Source: Acidisphaera sp035272265 (GTDB taxonomy: Bacteria; Pseudomonadota; Alphaproteobacteria; Acetobacterales; Acetobacteraceae). Taken from it: 13,167 bases of DNA. A model generated the notes under the pieces. That model was not told where the DNA came from. It worked only from the letters and a program-made list of their open reading frames with translations, and did not search any database. The position numbers and the translations under genes were made by a program. The DNA is taken from NCBI GenBank assembly GCA_035272265.1, contig DATEQV010000466.1, positions 1 through 13,167 on the forward strand. Direction: 5' to 3'. Of this stretch, positions 1 through 5,455 are shown piece after piece (position 1 is the stretch's first letter; every line of letters starts with the position of its first letter).

Positions 1-349
1 GGGGAGCCAGCGCAGCAATGTGTCCTCCCCTGTCCTGGGATGCCATGGCCAATTCCATGGGCTCAGGCATAATAGCCTAGGTTTTTGGTCCTGGCAAGGG
101 GTTTTTTCGGCTGCGGCAGAGCGGATCTCGGGCTGTCCCGCTTGATCCACGTCAACTTCTCGCACGTGCGTACAGGGTAAGAGCGCATGCTCGCTGAGGG
201 TAAGCCGCCTTGCGGTGCCAAGTGACGGCCGCTTTCGACCGACGGGCGGGCACCGAGGGTCGCTGCCGCGGCAGGAGTGCACCACGATCGATGTCGGTGC
301 CGATCTGTCCGAAGAACAACCGACCACCCGAAAACCAGGAGTTCGGAAC
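1..349. other. Non-coding stretch upstream of the DUF992 gene
   Basis: No convincing gene is visible on either strand; the open frames here are low-complexity products of high GC without family resemblance. The stretch holds several short symmetric elements: a CCATGG pair at 43-48 and 55-60 separated by six bases, the 10-bp palindrome CGCACGTGCG at 161-170, and the repeat cluster at 174-204 listed separately. A ribosome binding site AGGAG at 337-341 belongs to the following gene. I see no clear sigma70 promoter. Confidence 0.5.
174..204. promoter_or_regulatory. Direct repeats around an inverted repeat, possible operator
   Basis: The 8-mer AGGGTAAG occurs at 174-181 and again at 197-204, starts 23 bases apart (about two helical turns). 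Between them lies the inverted repeat GAGC-GCAT-GCTC at 181-192. The arrangement resembles a dimer-binding site roughly 150 bases upstream of the DUF992 start codon. No regulator gene is nearby, and chance is a real alternative. Confidence 0.25.
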
Positions 350-862
350 ATGACCAAGACGGCCAAAAAATTCTTGCTGGCTGCTGCAGCGGCTGCATTG
401 ACGGCCGGCATTTCCGGACCGGCGGTCCACGCTCAGGTTCAGCCTTACACCGGGGTCAAGGCGGGCGTTCTCACCTGCAACGTCTCCAGTGGCTGGGCGT
501 TCGTGTTTGGATCGAGTCGCGATCTCAAATGCACCTATGCGCCGGTTCAGGGTACCCCCGACCACTATGTCGGCCATATCGACAAATATGGCGTCGACAT
601 CGGCTACAGTGCCGGTGGCGTCATGGTTTGGGCTGTCCTGGCACCGACCAACAACCTCGGCCACGGCGCACTCGACGGTAAGTACGGCGGACTGACCGCC
701 GGGGCGGCCGCAGGCGTCGGCGGTGCTGCCAACGTGCTGGTCGGAGGGTCTCAAGACGCTCAGAAGACGATCTCGCTCCAGCCGCTGAGCATCGAGGGCA
801 CTACTGGTCTCAATGTGGCCGCGGGAGTCCTGGAGCTGACGCTGAAAACCCAGGGGGACTGA
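350..862 (+). CDS. DUF992 family exported protein
   Basis: This gene encodes a 170-residue exported protein of the DUF992 family, whose function is unknown. The N-terminus is a typical Sec signal peptide: basic MTKTAKK, an alanine/leucine-rich core, and probable cleavage after AVHA at about residue 28. The mature part has the family hallmarks I recognise: a GVKAGVLTCNV start, a glycine/phenylalanine patch with FVFGSS, KYGVDIGYSAGGVMVWAVLAP in the middle, and SIEGTTGLNVAAGV near the end. Cys43 and Cys61 could form a periplasmic disulfide. The start at 350 is chosen over an in-frame one at 215 because AGGAG lies at 337-341 and the signal peptide begins right there. The gene seems monocistronic and converges with the alpha/beta hydrolase gene across a hairpin and a palindromic repeat. 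Family assignment is from remembered sequence resemblance. Confidence 0.9.
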   Translation: MTKTAKKFLLAAAAAALTAGISGPAVHAQVQPYTGVKAGVLTCNVSSGWAFVFGSSRDLKCTYAPVQGTPDHYVGHIDKYGVDIGYSAGGVMVWAVLAPTNNLGHGALDGKYGGLTAGAAAGVGGAANVLVGGSQDAQKTISLQPLSIEGTTGLNVAAGVLELTLKTQGD

Positions 863-872
863 CAAGCGGACG

Positions 873-913
873 GGAATCGGATTGGTCGACGCTTCGTCGA
901 CCAATCCGATTCC
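873..913 (+). terminator. Perfect 19-bp hairpin after the DUF992 gene
   Basis: Bases 873-891 and 895-913 are perfect reverse complements (arm GGAATCGGATTGGTCGACG) around a CTT loop. It begins 10 bases after the stop codon. There is no run of T on either side, so it is not a classical intrinsic terminator; it may act as an RNA 3'-end stabiliser, as a rho-assisted terminator, or be a small mobile palindrome. Confidence 0.5.
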
Positions 914-930
914 GACGCTCTCGGCTTCGG

Positions 931-1097
931 TTTATACCAAGTTCTGATGACCTGAACCCTTTCACTCGTCATCGCGAGCGAAGCGTGGCGATCCAGGGCC
1001 GCGTGACAAAGGCCTGCCGCGTGGCCCTGGATCGCCACGCCGCCAAGTGGCGGCTCGCGATGACGAGGTGATTCGTACTGTCTCAGACTTGGCATTA
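931..1097. repeat. Palindromic MITE-like repeat, copy 1
   Basis: A nested inverted repeat fills the gap between two convergent genes. The innermost stem pairs 983-1002 with 1021-1040 (one mismatch), the next pairs 965-979 with 1053-1067 (15 of 15), and the outer ends (TTATACCAAGTTCTGA near 932 and its imperfect complement ending near 1097) also match. The core is nearly identical to copy 2 around 3062-3135, in the same orientation. The minus strand read as protein gives a VAIQ...HASLAMT string, a signature often seen in mispredicted proteobacterial ORFs. It encodes nothing itself. The right end stops about five bases short of the hydrolase stop codon. Confidence 0.8.
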
Positions 1098-1101
1098 GGC
1101 G

Positions 1102-2223
1102 TCACGCGGCTGCGCGCAGGAAGTCGAGCAGGAGCGCGCTCACCTGCTCGGGTTGTTCCTGTTGCGCCCAGTGGCCGGCGGCGTCGATCAGGTGCGTGCC
1201 GCGCCAGTGCGTGCAGGCCTGACGCTCCATGCGCTCGAGCGCGCCGGGGAACTGGTAGGTGCCCCAGTCGGCCTTGCCGGTGATGAACGTCGCAGGCACG
1301 TCGATGGTGCGGCCGGCGAACAGGCGAAGGTCGGCGTTCGGCCAGAACTCGGACCGGCATCGATACCATTGCAGCGCGCCCTGGAAGCCGGTGCGCTCGT
1401 ATTCCGTGGCGTAGACCGTCAGCTCTCGCGGCGTCATCCAGCGGCAGGCGGCGATCGCCTCGGCCGAGGGCATGTGCGGCGCCACCGTCTCGGCCATGCC
1501 CTTGCCGCGCTCCATGATGTAGTAGGGCGGCATGACCGCGTAGGACTGCGCGCTGCCGTCGGGCAACGGACGCGGATGATTGCCGGGCCAGTCGGCGCTC
1601 TTCATGTGGAAATACGCGCGCAGGAATGCGTGCACGCCTTGCGGCGCGCCGTGCATGTCGGGGTTCGCGCGGCGGGTCGAGTAGAACCATTGGTAGTGCT
1701 GGCGCGGAGGGTCTAGCCGGCCGAGCGCGTCGTCGAGGCGCTGCATGGTCGGCTGCGCGTCGAGTTCGGGCGCGCCGGTGAACGGACTGCTCATCATGGC
1801 GACGGACCGGAACACGTCCGGCCGGATCAGCGCGCACAACGCCGCGACGGGCGAGCCGAAGTCGTGGCCCACAACGCCCTGCACGCGCGCACATCCGAGC
1901 GCATGCAGCAGCGACAGCGCGTCAATGACGAGGTTCGACAGCCGGAACGGCATCAGGTCGCCGTCGTAATCGGCGCTCCACCCGGTCGTGCGTCCGAAGC
2001 CGCGCTGGTCGGGTGCGACGACGTGGTAGCCCGCGTGCGCCAGCGCCGGCATGACCTTGCGCCACGAGTAGGCCAGTTCCGGGAAGCCGTGCAGCAGCAG
2101 TACGCAGGGCGCGCCCGGCTCGCCGGCTTCCAGCACGTGCATCGTCAGCCCGTTCACGTCCGGCACGAAGCCGGACCGAACGCCGTCGGGCAGCAGGTCG
2201 TGCGGCAGGGGGCCGTGCGTCAT
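1102..2223 (-). CDS. Alpha/beta hydrolase, epoxide hydrolase type
   Basis: This 373-residue cytosolic enzyme of the alpha/beta hydrolase fold most likely opens epoxides to diols. Visible motifs: oxyanion-hole HGFPE at 45-49; nucleophile elbow GHDFGS at 119-124 with Asp121 as nucleophile, the aspartate variant that separates epoxide hydrolases and dehalogenases from esterases; the lid signature YxxEYxxTGFxGxLxWYR at about 271-288 with lid tyrosines such as Tyr271; acid Asp319 in GKADWG; and base His351 in AGHW. The tyrosine lid favours epoxide hydrolase over haloalkane dehalogenase. The start at 2223 is set by GGAGGAA just upstream; an open frame continues to 2547 but would run into the opposite gene. 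It is divergent from the SIMPL-domain gene across 82 bases. The natural substrate cannot be read from sequence. Confidence 0.9.
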   Translation of the reverse strand: MTHGPLPHDLLPDGVRSGFVPDVNGLTMHVLEAGEPGAPCVLLLHGFPELAYSWRKVMPALAHAGYHVVAPDQRGFGRTTGWSADYDGDLMPFRLSNLVIDALSLLHALGCARVQGVVGHDFGSPVAALCALIRPDVFRSVAMMSSPFTGAPELDAQPTMQRLDDALGRLDPPRQHYQWFYSTRRANPDMHGAPQGVHAFLRAYFHMKSADWPGNHPRPLPDGSAQSYAVMPPYYIMERGKGMAETVAPHMPSAEAIAACRWMTPRELTVYATEYERTGFQGALQWYRCRSEFWPNADLRLFAGRTIDVPATFITGKADWGTYQFPGALERMERQACTHWRGTHLIDAAGHWAQQEQPEQVSALLLDFLRAAA

Positions 2224-2305
2224 GCGTTCCTCCCGCGCCGGGCGTGCAGCGCCATCTCGTCCGCCTCGGCGGTGTATACCGCGTTCGAGGAAACGGGAGA
2301 GACCC
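2224..2305. promoter_or_regulatory. Divergent intergenic region with a small inverted repeat
   Basis: The 82 bases between two divergent start codons must hold signals for both genes. Ribosome binding sites lie at each edge: GGAGGAA on the minus strand for the hydrolase and GGGAGA at 2295-2300 on the plus strand for the SIMPL gene. An inverted repeat GCGGT-GTAT-ACCGC sits at 2269-2282 and could be a regulator site or contain a -10 element (TATACC). No matched -35 box is convincing. Confidence 0.35.
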
Positions 2306-3025
2306 ATGCGGGCACAGGTTCTTGCGGCTTCCCTTGCAGCGGCGCTTGCGTGCGGGCTGGCGATGCAGACGGCGGCGGCCCAGACTCCGCCGGCCGACAA
2401 CGGGACGGTTCTGAACCTGTCCGTCACGGCCTCCGTCAAGGTGACGCCCGACCAGCTCGTCGCCGAGCTTGCGGGCGTCGCGACCATGGCCACGCCGGCC
2501 GAGGCGCAGCGAAAGGTGAACGAGATGATGGCGCAGGCGAAGTCCATCGCGGCGGGCGTGCCCGGCGTGGAGGTCGCGTTCCGCAGCTACACGGTCGGGT
2601 ATGCCGACGAGAAAAAGACGCGATGGACGGCGCAGCAGATGCTCGAGCTGAAGAGCGGCGGCGATGGCGCGGCGCTGCTCGATCTGGTCGGCCGCCTGCA
2701 GACGACGGGGCTCGCGCTCGACGCACTCGACTGGCAGGTGTCGGAGAGCCGGATCGTGCAGGCGCGCCGCGAGGCGACGATCGAGGCGCTGAAATCGTTG
2801 CAGACCGGCGCGTCGGAGGACGCGAAGGCGCTCGGCCTTGAGGTCGACCGCCTGAAGATGGTCACGCTGGACGGTGCGCTGCCGTTTCCGCGGCACGCGG
2901 CCCGGGCGGTGGCGATGATGGCTGCGCCGCCGCCCAGTTCGACGCCGGAGGCGCAGGACGTGGTGGCGACGGCGCGGGCCGAAGTGCTGCTGCGCGCGCC
3001 CGGCGGCGGCGCGAGCCGTCCGTAG
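2306..3025 (+). CDS. SIMPL domain (DUF541) periplasmic protein
   Basis: This 239-residue exported protein belongs to the SIMPL/DUF541 group, whose biochemical role is poorly defined; members have been linked to oxidative stress and outer-membrane or periplasmic functions. The signal peptide is MRAQVLAASLAAALACGLAM followed by a QTAAAQ cleavage region near residue 25; Cys16 does not fit a lipobox well, so cleavage by signal peptidase I is more likely. The mature part starts with LNLSVTASVKVTPDQL, the usual SIMPL opening, continues with a helical segment (AEAQRKVNEMMAQAKSIA), a Y-rich strand (FRSYTVGYADEK) and the ARREATIEALKSLQTGASEDAKALGL helix common in this family. The start at 2306 has GGGAGA upstream and the signal peptide begins there; an in-frame ATG at 2222 would add an arginine-rich stretch and is rejected. 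The C-terminus is proline/alanine rich and ends just before repeat copy 2. Confidence 0.88.
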   Translation: MRAQVLAASLAAALACGLAMQTAAAQTPPADNGTVLNLSVTASVKVTPDQLVAELAGVATMATPAEAQRKVNEMMAQAKSIAAGVPGVEVAFRSYTVGYADEKKTRWTAQQMLELKSGGDGAALLDLVGRLQTTGLALDALDWQVSESRIVQARREATIEALKSLQTGASEDAKALGLEVDRLKMVTLDGALPFPRHAARAVAMMAAPPPSSTPEAQDVVATARAEVLLRAPGGGASRP

Positions 3026-3028
3026 GGG

Positions 3029-3196
3029 TTATACTAGGACTCGTTGTGAATGACTCATCGGCGTCATCGCGAGCGAAGCGTGGCGATCCACGGCCGCGTG
3101 ACGAACGCCTGCCGCGCGGCCCTGGATTGCCACGGCGCTGCGCGCCTCGCAATGACGGCTCTGTCGTGAGTTCTGCTTACCGAGTCCTGGTATTAA
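3029..3196. repeat. Palindromic MITE-like repeat, copy 2
   Basis: This is the second copy of the element at 931-1097. The outer ends TTATACTAGGACTCG (3029-3043) and CGAGTCCTGGTATTAA (3181-3196) are inverted repeats, and the core from about 3062 differs from copy 1 by roughly five bases in 73 by eye. The right arm is more diverged from the left than in copy 1 (CTGGATTGCCACG against CGTGGCGATCCACG). It fills the gap between the convergent SIMPL and lysE-family genes, and its right end contains the TAA stop of the latter. I see no clear target-site duplication. Confidence 0.82.
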
Positions 3197-3807
3197 TCCG
3201 ACCGCACGATCGCGAGGCTGACGCCGGCGCCGATCAGCAGCCCGCCGGTCAGCCGGTTGCGCAGGCGCGCGCGGCGCAGCAGCACGCCGCGAGCACGGGC
3301 GGCCATCATCGCCCATAGCCCGTCGACGATCAGCGCGATCGCCACCAGCGTGACGCCGAGGATGACGATCTGCGGACCGGCCCGCAGATGCGGGTCGATG
3401 AACTGCGGGAACAGCGCGGCATAGAACAGCAGCGTCTTCGGATTGGTCAGCCCGACCGCCGCCGCGCGCGCGACGATGTGCCGCACCGGCAGCGGCCTGG
3501 GATGCATCTCCTCGTCGCGCGCGACCGTTCGCCACTGCTTCACGCCGAGCCAGATCAGGTAGGCGACGCCCGCCCAGCGCAGCCAGACGAAGGCGGACGA
3601 CGCGGCCGTGAGCAGGGCGGCAAGTCCCGCCGTCACCAGCACGAGCTGCAACGCCAGCGCGGTTGCCGTCGCGCACACGGTCAGCAGGCCGGTCCGCACC
3701 CCGTAGGCGATCGCGTTGGCCGTGATCAGCGCCACGTTCGGCCCCGGGATCAGCATCAGCAGCACGCACGCTCCGGCGAATGCGGCATACAGGCCTGGGT
3801 CGATCAT
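3193..3807 (-). CDS. LysE/RhtB family amino-acid exporter
   Basis: This 204-residue inner-membrane protein belongs to the LysE/RhtB exporter family, which expels amino acids or their derivatives. It shows the family hallmarks: PGPN at 21-24 in the first membrane segment followed by a GVRTG turn, hydrophobic segments at about 5-25, 37-60, 62-90, 110-135, 137-160 and 185-200, and TNPKTLLFYAALFPQF at 121-136. The length is normal for the family. The start at 3807 follows GGAGG closely and overlaps the rlmH stop by four bases (ATGA), which implies translational coupling. Co-transcription with proB and proA makes proline or a related amino acid a possible substrate; that is inference only. Its TAA stop lies inside the end of repeat copy 2. 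Confidence 0.9.
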   Translation of the reverse strand: MIDPGLYAAFAGACVLLMLIPGPNVALITANAIAYGVRTGLLTVCATATALALQLVLVTAGLAALLTAASSAFVWLRWAGVAYLIWLGVKQWRTVARDEEMHPRPLPVRHIVARAAAVGLTNPKTLLFYAALFPQFIDPHLRAGPQIVILGVTLVAIALIVDGLWAMMAARARGVLLRRARLRNRLTGGLLIGAGVSLAIVRSD

Positions 3808-4274
3808 GGTCCTCCGTCCGGCCGTCCGGCGCGGTGATAGGGGTGGCCGGACGCGATCGCGCGCGCCCGGAAGATCTGCTCGGCCAGCATGACGCGAACC
3901 AGGCGATGCGGCCATGTCATTTTGCCGAGCGACAGTACCACATCGGCGCGGTCGAGCACCGCGCGGTCGAATCCCTCCGCCCCGCCGATCGCGAAGCATA
4001 GCGGGCGCTGGCCGCCGAGCCATGTCTCCAGCGCCGCCGCGAATGCCTGGGTGTCCATCGCCGTGCCGCCCTGATCGAGGGCGACCAGCAGCGCGCGGTC
4101 GGGCAGCGCATCGAGCACCGACTTCGCCTCGCGACCGACGATGTCGTCGCGGCTGCCGCGCGCCTCGGCGATCTCGGTCAGCATCAGCGGCGGGCGGATC
4201 TGCTGCTGGAAGTGGCGGAACAGCGCCGCCTCGGGTCCGTCGCGCAGTCGCCCGACGGCGATCAATCGTATCAT
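3804..4274 (-). CDS. rlmH: 23S rRNA pseudouridine(1915) N3-methyltransferase RlmH
   Basis: RlmH is a SPOUT-class methyltransferase that uses S-adenosylmethionine to methylate pseudouridine 1915 in helix 69 of 23S rRNA on assembled ribosomes. The 156-residue product matches the usual length of about 155. It shows the AdoMet-binding knot with IGGAEG at 96-101, the following LSLGKMTWPHRLVRVMLAEQIFRA segment, and the C-terminal HPYHR at 144-148, important for function in the family. The terminal AGRPDGGP after YHR is slightly longer than usual and probably arises from the overlap with the lysE-family start. It lies 22 bases downstream of rsfS, as in many bacteria. Confidence 0.95.
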   Translation of the reverse strand: MIRLIAVGRLRDGPEAALFRHFQQQIRPPLMLTEIAEARGSRDDIVGREAKSVLDALPDRALLVALDQGGTAMDTQAFAAALETWLGGQRPLCFAIGGAEGFDRAVLDRADVVLSLGKMTWPHRLVRVMLAEQIFRARAIASGHPYHRAGRPDGGP

Positions 4275-4296
4275 TGTCGCTCCGCGACGGGGCGAA

Positions 4297-4845
4297 TCAC
4301 GCCGCCGAGCCGCCCTCCGGCGCGCCCATCGGCTCGTCTAGATCCGCACCCCACATGCGCTCCAGCGCATACAGCGCGCGCGCCTCGGGCTTGAACAGGT
4401 GCACGACGATGTCGCCGGTGTCGACCAGCACCCAGTCCGACCCGCCGGCGCCTTCGACCTGGATGCGCTTGACGCCCTGCTCGGACAGCTTCTCCAGCAG
4501 ATGAGTCGCCATCGCCGTGATCTGCCGGTCGGCGAGGCCGGTCGCGATCACCATGCGGTCGCAGAACGACGCGCGTCCGGCCAGGTCGAGTGCCACCACG
4601 TCCTCGGCCTTGTCGTTCTCCAGGCTGTCGACGATCACCGACTGCAGGCTGTCGAGCCGGTCCGGCTCGGGCTTGTGCGTCCGGCGCTTGGCCGGCGCTT
4701 CGACGACGTGTTTCGGTCCGGCGGCGGCGGCCTTCTTGCGCGGCGTGCCCGGCGTGCGCTGCGCCGCCGTCAGTGTCGGCCGCGCGGCCTTGCGTGGCGC
4801 GCTTTTCTTGCGCTTGGCAGGCTCGGTGGGGGGCTTGCGGGCTAT
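4297..4845 (-). CDS. rsfS: Ribosomal silencing factor RsfS with basic N-terminal tail
   Basis: RsfS binds ribosomal protein L14 and blocks joining of the ribosomal subunits when nutrients are scarce. The conserved domain runs from LDSLQSVIVDSLENDKAEDV through MVIATGLADRQITAMATHL to DWVLVDTGDIVVHLFKPEARALYALERMWG, all typical. Ahead of it is a long K/R/A/P-rich tail (about 19 basic residues in 63). The start is uncertain. The only in-frame ATG (4938) lacks a ribosome binding site and would overlap nadD by 97 bases. I set the start at ATA 4845-4843 because AGGAG (4857-4853) lies exactly seven bases upstream and ATA overlaps the nadD TAG stop; this gives 182 residues. A GTG at 4638 would give a minimal 113-residue protein without a ribosome binding site. 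Function is well supported, the start is not. Confidence 0.85.
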   Translation of the reverse strand: MARKPPTEPAKRKKSAPRKAARPTLTAAQRTPGTPRKKAAAAGPKHVVEAPAKRRTHKPEPDRLDSLQSVIVDSLENDKAEDVVALDLAGRASFCDRMVIATGLADRQITAMATHLLEKLSEQGVKRIQVEGAGGSDWVLVDTGDIVVHLFKPEARALYALERMWGADLDEPMGAPEGGSAA

Positions 4846-5411
4846 GACCGGACTCCTCGTCGCGCGGCGCGGATCGCGGTGGCGGACGCGGCCGACTGGC
4901 GTGCGCTCAGGAAGGTCCAGGCCGGCGGCGTGCGGCATGCCAACGAGGGCGCGGCATGCGCCGGAACCCGTGCATGACGCAGCGCGTGCGCCGCCTGTCC
5001 CGCCAACCCGCGGAAATTGTAGTTCGGGCGCGGCAGCACGGCGATCGGCACCAGGTCGACCAGCTCGCGCCAGCGCCGCCAGCGCGGCAGTTGTTCAAGA
5101 AGGTCGGCGCCGATCACCAGCACGAAGCACACATGCGGAAAGCGACGGCGCAGCTCGCGCAGCGTGTCGAAGGTGAAACGCGTGTGCCACGTGCGCTCCA
5201 GCCCCGCCGCGACGATGCGCCGCCCGTCGGCGATGGCGCAGGCCGAGGCGAAACGCTTGCGGTATTTCGCCATGTCGCGCGACGACTTGAGCGGATTGCC
5301 CGGCGAGACCAGCAGCCAGACCTGGTCGAGGCGCAGGCGTCTGCGGGCGAGGTCGGCGATGTGGCGGTGGCCTTCATGCGCCGGATTGAACGAGCCGCCG
5401 AGCAGGCCCAC
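4842..5411 (-). CDS. nadD: Nicotinate-nucleotide adenylyltransferase NadD
   Basis: NadD adenylates nicotinate mononucleotide to deamido-NAD with ATP in the cytosol, the penultimate step of NAD synthesis. The nucleotide-binding motif GGSFNPAHEGH is at the N-terminus, SPGNPLK follows, then GADLLEQLPRW in the middle and SATAIRAARR near the C-terminus, the counterpart of the ISSTxxR motif. The given start is the only standard in-frame codon, GTG at 5411, giving 189 residues. It would leave almost nothing before the first beta strand, while the preceding codons read WGDRRRVRV, which looks like real protein. A CTG at 5459 overlapping the proA stop (CTGA) may be the true start, giving 205 residues. 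GTG 5455 and ATG 5436 are out of frame. The gene sits between proA and rsfS as in many alphaproteobacteria. Confidence 0.92.
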   Translation of the reverse strand: MGLLGGSFNPAHEGHRHIADLARRRLRLDQVWLLVSPGNPLKSSRDMAKYRKRFASACAIADGRRIVAAGLERTWHTRFTFDTLRELRRRFPHVCFVLVIGADLLEQLPRWRRWRELVDLVPIAVLPRPNYNFRGLAGQAAHALRHARVPAHAAPSLACRTPPAWTFLSARQSAASATAIRAARRGVRS

Positions 5412-5455
5412 GCGAACCCGCCGCCTGTCGCCCCATACCGGCAGACGGTGCTCAC

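Noticed and set aside
43..60. The CCATGG-N6-CCATGG inverted pair as an operator
   Set aside because: Each half is itself a 6-bp palindrome, so the symmetry is trivial and there is no gene context to support a site.
152..904. A 250-residue minus-strand open frame opposite the DUF992 gene
   Set aside because: It is antisense to a gene with a signal peptide and family match; its own product has no recognisable domain.
760..1095. A minus-strand open frame over the end of the DUF992 gene and repeat copy 1
   Set aside because: It translates the palindromic repeat (VAIQ...HASLAMT), a known kind of false gene.
1864..2841. A long plus-strand open frame across the hydrolase gene
   Set aside because: It is antisense to a clear alpha/beta hydrolase and overlaps the SIMPL gene in another frame, with no family resemblance.
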